Below, piece by piece: positions 31,303 through 40,263 of a stretch of 64,000 nucleotides of DNA. Origin of the DNA: Colwellia chukchiensis (GTDB taxonomy: Bacteria; Pseudomonadota; Gammaproteobacteria; Enterobacterales; Alteromonadaceae); contig NZ_NBOC01000001.1 in assembly GCF_002104455.1 (NCBI RefSeq), forward strand, positions 62,001 to 126,000, given 5' to 3'. Each line of letters opens with the position of its first letter. Within the stretch, counting starts at the first letter, position 1. The notes beneath the pieces are model-generated. The model was not told where the DNA came from. It did not search any database and was given only the letters and a program-made list of their open reading frames with translations. The position numbers were made by a program, and so were the translations under genes.

Positions 31303-32676
31303 TTACTCTTCTCTAAATGCCTCTGCTGAAAGGTGGTGGCGATTTAATAATTTGTAAAACTCGGTGCGATTGCGTTGGGCAATTTTAGCCGCTTGCGAGA
31401 CGTTACCGGCGGTTATTTTTAGTAATTTGGCTAGGTAGTCACGCTCAAACTTGTCTCTGGCTTGTGCAAATGAGGGCAAGATAGTGGCTTTATCGCGCAG
31501 TGCGCTTTTTACTAACATTTCGCTAATTAAGGGCTCTGTGGATAAGGCCACGGTTTGCTCAACAACATTTTGTAATTGTCGAATATTGCCGGGCCAATCA
31601 GCACTGATCAAAATTTCCATTGCTTCTTGTGAAAAGCCAGAAATATTGATGTGTGATTGCTTGGCCGATTGATTTAAAAAGTGCTGTGCCAGCAATGGAA
31701 TGTCTTCTCTGCGCTCTGACAAAGGTGGCAGTACTAACTCCACCACATTGAGACGATAATATAGATCTTCTCGAAAAGTTTTGTCGATAATGGCTTGCTG
31801 CAAGTTTTTGTGCGTGGCGGAGATGATCCTAACATCGACTTTAATCGATTGTGTACTGCCAACGGGGCGTATTTCACGTTCTTGTAATGCGCGCAATAGT
31901 TTGACCTGAAAACTCATGGGCATATCGCCAATTTCATCTAAAAAGAGCGTGCCGCCATCGGTGGCTTGGAATAAGCCGCTATGGTTTTTTTCTGCCCCAG
32001 TAAACGCGCCTTTCGTGTGACCAAAGAGCTCAGACTCAAGTAGTTGCTCAGGAATTGCTGCGCAATTAATCGCGGTAAACTTTTCGTTATGGCGCGGACT
32101 GGCTAAATGTATCGCTTTGGCAAGTAGCTCTTTGCCGGTACCACTTTGGCTATGAATGAGTAGGCTAAAGTCACTTTTTGCTACTTGTTTACTTTGCTGT
32201 AACAGCGACTCCATTATGGTGCTGCGGCTAATAATTTTTTCCCGCCACTGATTGTCTGCTTGATCATGCTTTAATTCTGCTGGCTGTAATCGAATTGCTT
32301 GCTCGACGATTGCAAGCAACTCTTTGCTTTCAAAAGGTTTGGTCAGAAAACTAAAAACCCCTTGTTTAGTGGCATTTATGGCGTCGGGAATGGTGCCATG
32401 GGCGGTCATAATGATGACAGGAATATGCGGGTGTTTAGCCCGAATTTGTTCAAATAACGCCATGCCATCCATGCCTTCCATTTTAAGGTCGCTGATCACT
32501 AATTGCGGATGAAAACTCTCTAAACGACCCAGCGCCATTTTGGCATTTTTTGCTGATTCGACTTGATAACCGGCGGCAGATAGGCGAATACCGAGTAAGC
32601 GCAATAGGCTAGGGTCGTCATCAACGATGAGAATTTTACTGTCAGTTAACGTCGGGCTTGGTGTTATTTTGCTCAT
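31303..32676 (-). CDS. glrR: Sigma-54-dependent response regulator GlrR
   Basis: An NtrC-class activator of 457 residues: receiver domain with phosphoacceptor D63 (VISDLKMEGMDG), AAA+ domain with Walker A (SGTGKELLAKA), the sigma-54 contact loop GAFTGAEKN, and a C-terminal Fis-type helix-turn-helix (NVSQAAKIAQRNRTEFYKLL). It is third in the order histidine kinase, lipoprotein, regulator, matching glrK-qseG-glrR of enterobacteria. A consensus GlrR box lies at 34849-34866. Confidence 0.92.
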   Translation of the reverse strand: MSKITPSPTLTDSKILIVDDDPSLLRLLGIRLSAAGYQVESAKNAKMALGRLESFHPQLVISDLKMEGMDGMALFEQIRAKHPHIPVIIMTAHGTIPDAINATKQGVFSFLTKPFESKELLAIVEQAIRLQPAELKHDQADNQWREKIISRSTIMESLLQQSKQVAKSDFSLLIHSQSGTGKELLAKAIHLASPRHNEKFTAINCAAIPEQLLESELFGHTKGAFTGAEKNHSGLFQATDGGTLFLDEIGDMPMSFQVKLLRALQEREIRPVGSTQSIKVDVRIISATHKNLQQAIIDKTFREDLYYRLNVVELVLPPLSERREDIPLLAQHFLNQSAKQSHINISGFSQEAMEILISADWPGNIRQLQNVVEQTVALSTEPLISEMLVKSALRDKATILPSFAQARDKFERDYLAKLLKITAGNVSQAAKIAQRNRTEFYKLLNRHHLSAEAFREE

Positions 32677-32715
32677 GGTTTATCTCGCAAGTTATCTCTC
32701 GGTATTTATCGCGGC

Positions 32716-33267
32716 TTAGGGTATGCGTTTATCAATTGCTTGTTCGATATTTTGCAGTTGTTTAATGATTTGTTGTAATAAAGTTACTTGTTCGATGAGT
32801 TGCTGCTGCTGATTGAGCGCGGCTTGTTGTTGTTTTTGTTGTTCTGCCAGCAAACGGTTTCGCATTAATATGCGCTGGTTAAGCTGATCGCGTAGCAAAC
32901 TGAAAAACGCTTGATCACTTGGACTAATGTCCGCAAAGGCACCATTATCACTTGAGTTTTGTAAGTTATTTAACCAAGTTTTTGCACTAAAGCTATTATA
33001 CACGGGTGACCTAGGTAAGCTGTAAAGCAAAAGTAATTTGAGTTGGCCTTGGTAATATAGGGCGGTATTGGGCGCTTTATCAAGTGCTATAGCCGCCTGT
33101 TGTTTTGCGACTTCATCGGCAAGCTGTTGGCTACTAAGTTGTTGCAAGGTAAGGTAATACTCGCCGTAACTTGGTTTACTTTCACTGGGCAAGGTGAGTT
33201 GACAACCAGACAAAAACAGCAACGCTGTTGTCAGTAATAGCCATCTTGCATGCAGTAAATAAATCAT
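32716..33267 (-). CDS. qseG: QseG-like outer-membrane lipoprotein
   Basis: A 183-residue lipoprotein (lipobox FLSGC, Cys22) with a helical Gln-rich coiled coil at the C terminus. In enterobacteria QseG sits between glrK and glrR and interacts with the sensor kinase periplasmic domain. The identity rests on position, the lipobox and the size. Its ATG overlaps the glrK stop by one base (TGATG), so translation is coupled. Confidence 0.75.
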   Translation of the reverse strand: MIYLLHARWLLLTTALLFLSGCQLTLPSESKPSYGEYYLTLQQLSSQQLADEVAKQQAAIALDKAPNTALYYQGQLKLLLLYSLPRSPVYNSFSAKTWLNNLQNSSDNGAFADISPSDQAFFSLLRDQLNQRILMRNRLLAEQQKQQQAALNQQQQLIEQVTLLQQIIKQLQNIEQAIDKRIP

Positions 33268-34763
33268 CAGGTTTGTCCCTCAAGTTGATACGCGCGTGGC
33301 AAGGTAATTTTAACAGTGGTGCCTTGTTGATGATTCTTCGCCGAGAGTATTTCAATTTCACCATTAAGACGTAATAAAAGCTCTTTTACTATGGTTAAGC
33401 CTAAGCCACTGCCTTTGATTGGGCTTTGCTCAGGTGGCGGGCCTTGATAAAAGGCATCAAATATCTTCTCTTGATTATCCGGCGCAATGCCCATGCCTTG
33501 ATCGCTAATAAACAGCATGACTTGTTCATTTACTAAGCGTGATGTTACCGTGATTATGCCTTCATTGGGTGAGTACTTTATGGCGTTTGATAAAATATTA
33601 TCAATAACCACCGCCACTTGCTTATGGTTGCTGACCACAGCAACCGGTTCTAGCGTATTGTTGATGGTAAGCTTTTTACGTTTAATATCTAGTTTTCTAT
33701 CGGTGAGTACTTGCTGAAATAGTTGCTTGATTTCGATGGCGGCAGAATCTTGTAAGCTTGTTGAATCGAGGACAATGTTAAAATCAAGCAAATCTTCAAT
33801 GTGTTTTTGCAAACGATAAACACTGCTTTTGATAATCTGAGATATTTCGTGTTGCTCTGCATTTAGCTCACCAACACTGTTATCGTATAATAGCTCTGTG
33901 CCTTCACGAATAGCGGCCAGAGGCGTTTTTAGTTCATGTGATATATGGCGAATAAAGCTCGACTTTTGCAGTTCAAGTGCTTGTAAGCGCATACGCATAC
34001 TTTCTAGCGCATGGGCTATTTCTTGAATTTCCGGAGAGCCACTTACTTTGATCTCATTGGCAAAGTCACCTTGGTGCAATCGAAAAATGCTACCGGTTAA
34101 TACTTTCAGTGGGCTAGTGATCAATACGATAAAAATACCGGCAATTAATAAGCTAATAGGGATGATGATCAAGCTTTGCATCATAATATCACGCAGGCCT
34201 TGTGCGGCTTGTCGAATGTTACTGATGTGCAGGCTGTTGAGCTCATTACTGCGCTGAGTTATTTGTTCGTAAATGGTACTTAAGGCATGAAATTTTAATT
34301 GCAATGGCTTAAGGATTTGACTGTCAGTGACGGGTTTTGCCGCTGCCGTTGGCATTATGTTATCGACTAAGTCAGCAACGGTTTCACTATAGTGCGTCAC
34401 CAATTGCTGCAATTTTGCATCTTGGCTTGTGGCTGTTAATTGTGCTGTTAATTGAACGATGTGTTGGCTTTGTTGTTGATAACTTTGTGCAAGTGCAGGG
34501 TCTCGCAGCACTAAATATTGAGCGGCGCTACGCTCCATTCGCAATTGATGGCTTTTCAGTAATTGTTGTAAATCGAATATTTTAGCGATATCTGTAATGG
34601 CGCCGGCGCTGCTATTTGCTAGGGCATTGACTTGTGAGGCACCAAAGATTAGCGCGATAACCAAAGGAAATGCCACTAAACCAAAACCTAATAAGGTCAA
34701 GGATTTTATGGATAGGTTTTTTATTGAAAAGTTATGGTTTTGTGGGGCAATTACTGTCGCCAT
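33267..34763 (-). CDS. glrK: Sensor histidine kinase GlrK
   Basis: An inner-membrane kinase that phosphorylates GlrR. The 498-residue protein has two transmembrane helices (about 25-45 and 185-215) around a helical periplasmic domain, a HAMP segment, the phosphoacceptor histidine in RHISHELKTPLAAIREG, and ATPase boxes NILSNAIKYSP (N), DQGMGIAP (G1) and GSGLGLTIV (G2). I prefer the ATG at 34763 over a GTG at 34775, which lacks a ribosome site. First gene of the three-gene operon. Confidence 0.92.
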   Translation of the reverse strand: MATVIAPQNHNFSIKNLSIKSLTLLGFGLVAFPLVIALIFGASQVNALANSSAGAITDIAKIFDLQQLLKSHQLRMERSAAQYLVLRDPALAQSYQQQSQHIVQLTAQLTATSQDAKLQQLVTHYSETVADLVDNIMPTAAAKPVTDSQILKPLQLKFHALSTIYEQITQRSNELNSLHISNIRQAAQGLRDIMMQSLIIIPISLLIAGIFIVLITSPLKVLTGSIFRLHQGDFANEIKVSGSPEIQEIAHALESMRMRLQALELQKSSFIRHISHELKTPLAAIREGTELLYDNSVGELNAEQHEISQIIKSSVYRLQKHIEDLLDFNIVLDSTSLQDSAAIEIKQLFQQVLTDRKLDIKRKKLTINNTLEPVAVVSNHKQVAVVIDNILSNAIKYSPNEGIITVTSRLVNEQVMLFISDQGMGIAPDNQEKIFDAFYQGPPPEQSPIKGSGLGLTIVKELLLRLNGEIEILSAKNHQQGTTVKITLPRAYQLEGQT

Positions 34764-34848
34764 TAGCTTTCTCACAGGGTGACTCGTCGCTCGTATGTCC
34801 GCTCAAGGTGGTCACTAGTGTTAGCCAAAAACCGCAAAAAAACAATAC

Positions 34849-34866
34849 TGTCTCAAATATGAGACA
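34849..34866. promoter_or_regulatory. GlrR-binding box
   Basis: The 18-base sequence TGTCTCAAATATGAGACA is a perfect 7+4+7 palindrome and matches the enterobacterial GlrR site TGTC-N10-GACA exactly. It lies 86 bases upstream of glrK and about 275 bases upstream of the divergent EF-hand gene. The distance to the candidate sigma-54 promoter (about 185 bases) is usual for an upstream activator site. Confidence 0.75.
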
Positions 34867-35050
34867 AGCGTTCTTATTGTGCTGTATTTATGTAAGGCAT
34901 TGTTTTTATGTTAATTATTTATCTTGCTAACGTTCATGCTGTCGATAATAAATAAACCACCTCAGATGTTGTTGCTAATTGGCGACAGTTTAGTGAGTTG
35001 ATTTCGGTTTTTATTTTTATTAATTGTTTTAAATCAGTGCCTTACAGGTT

Positions 35051-35067
35051 TGGTATGGTATGTGCTA
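35051..35067 (+). promoter_or_regulatory. Candidate sigma-54 promoter before the EF-hand gene
   Basis: TGGTATGGTATGTGCTA has the essential -24 GG and -12 GC with the required 10-base spacing. It matches the TGGCACG-N4-TTGCW consensus only in part. Transcription would start near 35077, about 65 bases before the EF-hand start codon. No equivalent GG-N10-GC arrangement was found on the minus strand of this gap. Confidence 0.45.
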
Positions 35068-35141
35068 TTTGTCAGGTGTAGATGGCACTTGCCCATCGGC
35101 ATATTTTTTATGTGCTATTAATTTATTAGAAGGATTCAACG

Positions 35142-35438
35142 ATGAACAACTTAAGCCTAACAAAATTATCGATTACCGTCATTGCCCTATCATTCGCTTC
35201 TAACTTGGTATTTGCAGATAATGATATTAATAAAGCGCTTGTAACTGCACCAGTTTCTTCTTTCTCACAGTTATTAACTGACTACAATAGTGATGATAAC
35301 CAAACGTTGAGCGTTAGCGAATTAGCCGCCAATGAAGAGTTAAGCAAGTTATTTGCAAAGATTGATGTGGATGGCGATAAAGAAATTAGCGCCCAAGAAT
35401 ATAGTCAATACCTTGCAAGCTTAAAAATGTCTTTGTAG
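35142..35438 (+). CDS. Exported EF-hand calcium-binding protein
   Basis: A 98-residue protein with a signal peptide (1-25, ending NLVFA/DND). Two EF-hand loops are visible: DYNSDDNQTLSVSE (about 47-60) and DVDGDKEISAQE (about 75-86), each with acidic ligands at the expected positions. AAGGA precedes the ATG. It lies downstream of the GlrR box and the sigma-54-like element, so control by GlrKR is plausible but unproven. A terminator follows. Role is unknown; calcium buffering or sensing in the periplasm is inferred. Confidence 0.85.
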   Translation: MNNLSLTKLSITVIALSFASNLVFADNDINKALVTAPVSSFSQLLTDYNSDDNQTLSVSELAANEELSKLFAKIDVDGDKEISAQEYSQYLASLKMSL

Positions 35439-35474
35439 TCAGAAGCAAAGTTTTGCGTTGATAGCGCTCTTTTT

Positions 35475-35518
35475 GTCGACTGTACGCCATATTTCCCAGC
35501 CATCAGTCGACTTTTTTT
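35475..35518 (+). terminator. Putative terminator of the EF-hand gene
   Basis: Inverted repeat GTCGACT / AGTCGAC with a 23-base loop is followed by seven Ts. The loop is long for an intrinsic terminator, so the call is tentative. Confidence 0.6.
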
Positions 35519-35539
35519 CTTGATGTTAAAAGGGGTCCC

Positions 35540-35890
35540 ATGAATAAAACGTCCTTTCCTGAAGCTTTGTCTCGTTGTGTGAAAATAGATCAATGGATTT
35601 TTGAGGTTAAATCAGTGCGCGCCATTCGCGTCAATGAATTTGGTCAACCTTATTCGGCTACGGCGAATATCACACTTAACGGCGACAGTGCTTATATTGA
35701 TGGCTTGTTAACCAAGGAAGGTGAGGATTTTAATCGGGAAGATTACCAAGCATTTGTAAAACTAACCCAGCAATTAGAGCTAAAAAGCTTTAATTTTGAC
35801 CGATTTAAAAAACAGCGTCGCGTATCTCATACCGTAAAAGTCGCCCCGATTGAACCTTTAGCCCCTGAGCTTAAGCTGGTAAAAGCCTAA
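35540..35890 (+). CDS. Hypothetical protein, 116 residues
   Basis: A soluble protein preceded by AAGGGG. The N-terminal part resembles a mixed alpha/beta fold (QWIFEVKSVRAIRVNEFGQP, TANITLNGDSAYIDGLL) and the tail is basic then proline-rich (FKKQRRVSH; PIEPLAPELKLVKA). I do not recognise the family. It stands alone between a terminator-like repeat and a hairpin at 35922-35950 (GCTCT-CTCA / TGAG-AGAGC). Confidence 0.6.
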   Translation: MNKTSFPEALSRCVKIDQWIFEVKSVRAIRVNEFGQPYSATANITLNGDSAYIDGLLTKEGEDFNREDYQAFVKLTQQLELKSFNFDRFKKQRRVSHTVKVAPIEPLAPELKLVKA

Positions 35891-36134
35891 GTTAATTTAG
35901 CGCCGCGGTTGTAATGCCTAAGCTGCTCTGCTCAAGTCATGCGTGAGTAGAGCAACTTCTGATCAGGTCCGATGATGATTAAGACCTTAAATTACCCTGT
36001 GTAAAGTGTCTCACTTGGTATAGTTTGGCGTCTTGGCGCTACAACGGGTTTATCATTGATGCTAAAACCTTTACTAGCAAGAGTGGGCTGTTTCGCTATA
36101 AGATACTGCGTTATTGTGATAAAAGGTATTGAGC

Positions 36135-36746
36135 ATGAAGTCAGTTCAGGTGGGTGATAACACCATTTTCCCGTCCAAAATAATATGTGTTGGTCGAAAT
36201 TACGTTGATCATATTAAAGAACTTGGTAATGAAGTTGCTGAAGATATGGTGTTGTTTATGAAGCCTAATGCCGCAATTAGCCAACAGTTGCAGTCTTGCC
36301 ACCAAGAACCCCTGCACTATGAAGCAGAGCTATGCTTTATGGTGCAACAAGGCGGGTTTCATTATGTCGCTGTCGGCTTGGATCTGACGAAACGAGGTTT
36401 ACAGTCAAAATTGAAAGCGAAAGGCCTACCTTGGGAGCGCGCAAAGGCCTTTACTGGCTCTGCGCTTTTTAGTGACTTTGTACCGCTGGCAAATTACCAA
36501 CAACCACTCGCATTAAGTTTGAATATTAATGGCGAATGCCGTCAGTCAGGCTCTGTCGATATGATGTTATATTCACCCACTAAGATATTGGCGGAAATAC
36601 AGTCATTTACCGAGTTAAATGATGGTGATATTGTCATGACAGGCACGCCGGCAGGAGTGGGAGAGGTTGTTGCGGGTGATATTTTTCAAGCGCATGTTCT
36701 ATCGGCTGATACTGTGATAGTCAGTCAACAGTGGCAAGCGATTTAA
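36135..36746 (+). CDS. Fumarylacetoacetate hydrolase (FAH) family protein, YcgM-like
   Basis: A 203-residue single FAH domain: CVGRNYVDHIKELGNE at the N terminus, metal-binding acidic residues in YEAELCF and VGLDLTKR, and the family end motif GDIVMTGTPAGVGEV. Members act as acylpyruvate hydrolases or oxaloacetate tautomerases; substrate here cannot be fixed. I choose the ATG at 36135 with AAAGG upstream over an in-frame TTG two codons earlier. Monocistronic context. Confidence 0.9.
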   Translation: MKSVQVGDNTIFPSKIICVGRNYVDHIKELGNEVAEDMVLFMKPNAAISQQLQSCHQEPLHYEAELCFMVQQGGFHYVAVGLDLTKRGLQSKLKAKGLPWERAKAFTGSALFSDFVPLANYQQPLALSLNINGECRQSGSVDMMLYSPTKILAEIQSFTELNDGDIVMTGTPAGVGEVVAGDIFQAHVLSADTVIVSQQWQAI

Positions 36747-36829
36747 GGTTGAGGTATTGACGTTTGCGTTATTTATTTTCGCTCTCTTGTGCGATAATGC
36801 CCGCAAATCAATAGTCTAATTTATTCAAT

Positions 36830-37057
36830 ATGAAGCGCGTTATTCTGTATAGCTCTAATAATTGTTCTCATTGTCAGACCGCTAAGCGGTACCTAGAAGC
36901 GCAAAAAATTCCATTTCGTTTATGTAATGTTAAAACCCCTGCCGGGCAAAAAGAATTTGCTAAGTTGCGAGCACGAGCGGTACCGGTTTTGAAAATAGGC
37001 GAGCATATACTTCATGGCTTTAATGTGAAAAGTTTTAATCGACTTTATGGTGATTAG
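36830..37057 (+). CDS. Glutaredoxin-family protein
   Basis: A 75-residue thioredoxin-fold protein with the redox motif CSHC (residues 12-15) in YSSNNCSHCQTAKRYL, the cis-proline in RAVPVLKIG and the C-terminal helix HGFNVKSFNRLYGD. The dithiol is intact. It is shorter than class I glutaredoxins and closest in plan to NrdH/GrxA-like small forms. No partner gene is adjacent. Confidence 0.85.
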   Translation: MKRVILYSSNNCSHCQTAKRYLEAQKIPFRLCNVKTPAGQKEFAKLRARAVPVLKIGEHILHGFNVKSFNRLYGD

Positions 37058-37207
37058 CGATTGATTGCTCACGCCACTTTTACTTACCCAAGTTACCGAG
37101 AAGTTAAGTGTGGCAAATTTTGATATGTATGATTTTTAGTCGTTTATTTGCGTCTTTTGTGCTAGCGTTATTATTAAAGACTTTCTAAAACTCAACACGG
37201 ACGCCTT

Positions 37208-39079
37208 ATGACGAAAGCTTTGCAAGCTTGTTATGCAACTTTATTCATACTCTTGTTAAATTTCCCTGTCGCAGCTGTTGCGAAAGGTGCGGTTAATTTC
37301 AGTGATATGGAGCACGAAATTAACTTGCAACCTTGGCGGACTTATCAAAAATTACTGGGTTTACAATCAACAGCAGAGTCGTACGATGAGCTGACTTATT
37401 TATGGTGGTTAGTACGCAAAGCCCAAGCTGAAAACCTGATTTATTTTTACGATGAGTTTAACCAAACCGTTAAACAAGCCAATAGCCTAATTAACGGTAA
37501 TACGCCGCCAGAAATTCAAACACGTTTGTTATTTTTTCAAGGCCTTATTGAGCGGCGTAATGGTCAATTTAGTGATGCGATCGTAACCTTTACAGAGGCG
37601 CTAAAATTAGCGAACAACGCCAAGTTAAGTAGTTTATATATTTTTGCTAAGCAAGAGTTAGCTTACACGCAAACCTTGACCGAAGTCTATACGAGTTCTT
37701 TGCTTGATATGCAAGCAGCTTACATTGAAGCCTTTGCCTTACAAGACCAGTATTTAATTGCCACCATTAATGAAACCTATGGTGCGATTTATGGTTACTT
37801 AGACGACTTTGAACAGTCCATAGCGTATTATCAACGGGCCCTAGATGGCTATCAAAACCTGCAGTATCCAGCCCATATTGCAGAAGCACTCTACGGCTTA
37901 GCGTCGACTTATCGGTACTGGAAAAAGTACGATATCGCGATTAAATACTTTAAAAAATACCAGCAACAAATCGGTTACACTCCTAACTCTAATATTAGCT
38001 TTTTTTCTGCCTACGGGCTTGGTATGACCTTGGCCGAGAAAGGTGACTGCGAGCAAGCGTTATCTGTGATCAAGCAAGCATTAGCATTAAAAGGCGTTAA
38101 AGATTACAACGCAGAACTCTATAAACGTCAAGCAAGCTGCCTTATTAGCTTTAGTCAGTTAGCGGCTGCTGAGCAAGCACTTGCGTCGGCGGACGCTATT
38201 TTTGCCGAAATGCCAGAATTACGCGGTACCACATGGCAAATTGAACTATTAAAAATTAAAGCAGAATTAGCGCATGCTCATGGACAACATGAAAGCGCCT
38301 ATGAATTGCTCAAGCAGTATAATGAGCAATATATACAGCTTTTGATCAAAAACTCTACGCAACGGTTGCTTGAAGTTAGGGCTAACCAAGAGGGTGAGCG
38401 CAAAACCGTTTCCGAAGATTTACAAAGAAAAAGCGAAAAAATTGCTCAGCTACAGCAAGAAAGAATGCAAACGATAAATGCGCAACATGCTAACTTTAAT
38501 GTCTTTGTCGCCGTTATTGCCTTAATTGTGCTGCTAGTGATAGTAGCCCAATATCGTAGCAATCGAAAAATGCAGCTGCTAACGATAAAGGATCCGTTAT
38601 CGGGTTTGTATAATCGCCGTTATATTTTTGATTATTTAAACGATGCCGTTGCCCATGGCAATGCAGATAAAATGCAATTATCCATTATCTTAATTGATAT
38701 TGATGACTTTAAGAAAATAAACGATAGACATGGCCATCCTGTTGGTGATGAGGTGATCCGAAAAGTTGCAGACGTAGGTCGCGAGGTGTTTCGACAAGAG
38801 GATATTTTTGGACGCATTGGTGGCGAAGAATTTTTATGTGTTTTACCGCGAACTGAGATCGGCGCCGCAGAACAAATTGCCGAGCGCTTTTTAACACTGA
38901 TTAATCAGTCGACACTGGTTAAATGGGCTCATGAGCCGATCACGGTGAGCATAGGCATTGCGGCGCTATCTAGCCAGTGTCACGATATTAATCAATTATA
39001 CATTAATGCTGATCAGGCCTTGTACCAAGCGAAAGGCTTAGGTAAAAATCAAATCAATGTCTTTAATAGTCCAGCATAG
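37208..39079 (+). CDS. Periplasmic-TPR diguanylate cyclase
   Basis: A 623-residue membrane protein that should make cyclic di-GMP. Order: signal peptide (1-26), TPR-like helical repeats (about 95-385, including a clear unit near AYGAIYGYLDDFEQSIAYYQ), coiled coil (390-425), one transmembrane helix (about 434-454), GGDEF domain (460-620). The active site is GGEEF at 538-542 and the inhibitory I-site RQED at 529-532 is intact, so product inhibition is expected. The TPR part probably senses a periplasmic signal. Confidence 0.93.
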   Translation: MTKALQACYATLFILLLNFPVAAVAKGAVNFSDMEHEINLQPWRTYQKLLGLQSTAESYDELTYLWWLVRKAQAENLIYFYDEFNQTVKQANSLINGNTPPEIQTRLLFFQGLIERRNGQFSDAIVTFTEALKLANNAKLSSLYIFAKQELAYTQTLTEVYTSSLLDMQAAYIEAFALQDQYLIATINETYGAIYGYLDDFEQSIAYYQRALDGYQNLQYPAHIAEALYGLASTYRYWKKYDIAIKYFKKYQQQIGYTPNSNISFFSAYGLGMTLAEKGDCEQALSVIKQALALKGVKDYNAELYKRQASCLISFSQLAAAEQALASADAIFAEMPELRGTTWQIELLKIKAELAHAHGQHESAYELLKQYNEQYIQLLIKNSTQRLLEVRANQEGERKTVSEDLQRKSEKIAQLQQERMQTINAQHANFNVFVAVIALIVLLVIVAQYRSNRKMQLLTIKDPLSGLYNRRYIFDYLNDAVAHGNADKMQLSIILIDIDDFKKINDRHGHPVGDEVIRKVADVGREVFRQEDIFGRIGGEEFLCVLPRTEIGAAEQIAERFLTLINQSTLVKWAHEPITVSIGIAALSSQCHDINQLYINADQALYQAKGLGKNQINVFNSPA

Positions 39080-39156
39080 TAGCGCTTAACTTTGCTTAAC
39101 TAGTGCTGGTCAATGCCGTGATGAGTGACTAAGGTAACAAATAGCTTTTATCAACT

Positions 39157-40263
39157 ATGAAAAGTTTAAATAAGCAAGCGGTAACTATCATCACTGGGTT
39201 AGAGGATCACCTACAGCAGCGGGGTTTCAAAGCACTGATCCACTTTGAATTAGAAGGCTGTTATCAAAAGCCCAACCAGATAAAAGTTGATTATCAAGCA
39301 ATCAATGACACCTTGCGTCAACTTAACATTGCCGGTGAAGTAGTTGCCGAATATTGGAGTAATCAGTGGGAATATGTGTCGCTTTTTCAGGGCCAGTCAC
39401 CATTACAAGAAGCTTATAATCTTAGCCGCGCCATGCAAGTATTACCAAAATTGTTTGCTAAACAAGGGGTGACAAAAACCTTAATAAAGCCAGTGGTGTG
39501 GGCTGGTGATACTGGCCGCTTAGCCACAGGCTGTCGCAATATCTTCAGCCTAGATACCGCTGCCGTACATATTCCTAACGCGGTGCAAATTAATGTGAGT
39601 GTTCAAGACTTAACTGGCAAAAGCTTAATGATTGCAGCGGGCTTTGCTGAACATTTACAAGAAAACTTATTACAAACCAGTCGGGTCTCGAGTTTAATTT
39701 ACTTACCAGAAGAAGAAGCGTTTGAACGATTAGCGTTAAAGTTTAAATATGGCTTAGTCGCTGAGCTGTGCTCACCGATTGATATTTCAGGCGGACATCA
39801 AGGCAGCATAGCGTTATATCGGGATATTGGTAAACACAATCAAAAAATGGGTGAAACGCCATTGCTCTATGATACCAAAGATAATGTCATTGCTAGTGCT
39901 GAGAATTGGCATAAAACGGCACGTATTGAGCATAGATTAGGCGCGTCAAGTGTTGCTTATAACCCCTATTTAAATGTAATTTATACCTTGTTAAATGTGA
40001 TTGATACACTCGATGGTACTATCGTGGCTGAGCAAGAGCAGAGCAATAGCTACGGCCAATTGCCTAATTCGCTCTATGACCAAGCCAGTGCGCTTGGCGC
40101 TATTAGCCTTTTTGCGCAAAGCGATTGGTTTGAGCGCACGATAGACAGGGTGTTGCCACAGTCTCACTTGCCAAGCGATGAAATTGCTACACACTTAACG
40201 CTAGGGCAACAGATAAAACAAAGCTATTTACAGCAATTTCAACAGCCGCTGGTAACTATATGA
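39157..40263 (+). CDS. Glutamine-synthetase-like protein coupled to ovoA
   Basis: A 368-residue protein that I read as a divergent glutamine-synthetase catalytic domain. Matches: EVVAEYWSNQWEYVS (GS: EVapgQyEv), SPLQEAYNLSRAMQVLPKLF, KQGVTKTLIKPVVW (GS: hGltatFmpKP), NAVQINVSV (GS: GSGmHvHqSL, but lacking the histidines), and KTARIEHRLGASSVAYNPYL (about 253-272; GS: RiEfRlpdpaaNPYLA). The usual GS nucleotide and metal residues are only partly kept, so it is probably an amine or amino-acid ligase relative, or inactive. The last four bases overlap the ovoA start (ATGA). No published role is known to me. Confidence 0.65.
   Translation: MKSLNKQAVTIITGLEDHLQQRGFKALIHFELEGCYQKPNQIKVDYQAINDTLRQLNIAGEVVAEYWSNQWEYVSLFQGQSPLQEAYNLSRAMQVLPKLFAKQGVTKTLIKPVVWAGDTGRLATGCRNIFSLDTAAVHIPNAVQINVSVQDLTGKSLMIAAGFAEHLQENLLQTSRVSSLIYLPEEEAFERLALKFKYGLVAELCSPIDISGGHQGSIALYRDIGKHNQKMGETPLLYDTKDNVIASAENWHKTARIEHRLGASSVAYNPYLNVIYTLLNVIDTLDGTIVAEQEQSNSYGQLPNSLYDQASALGAISLFAQSDWFERTIDRVLPQSHLPSDEIATHLTLGQQIKQSYLQQFQQPLVTI

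Noticed and set aside
35084-35101. TGGCACTTGCCC as an alternative sigma-54 promoter
   Set aside because: TGGCAC fits the -24 element but no GC occurs 10 bases after the GG; the spacing rules it out.
35922-35950. Hairpin GCTCT-CTCA / TGAG-AGAGC as a terminator of the 116-residue gene
   Set aside because: Stem is imperfect and no T-run follows; only a structured element can be claimed.
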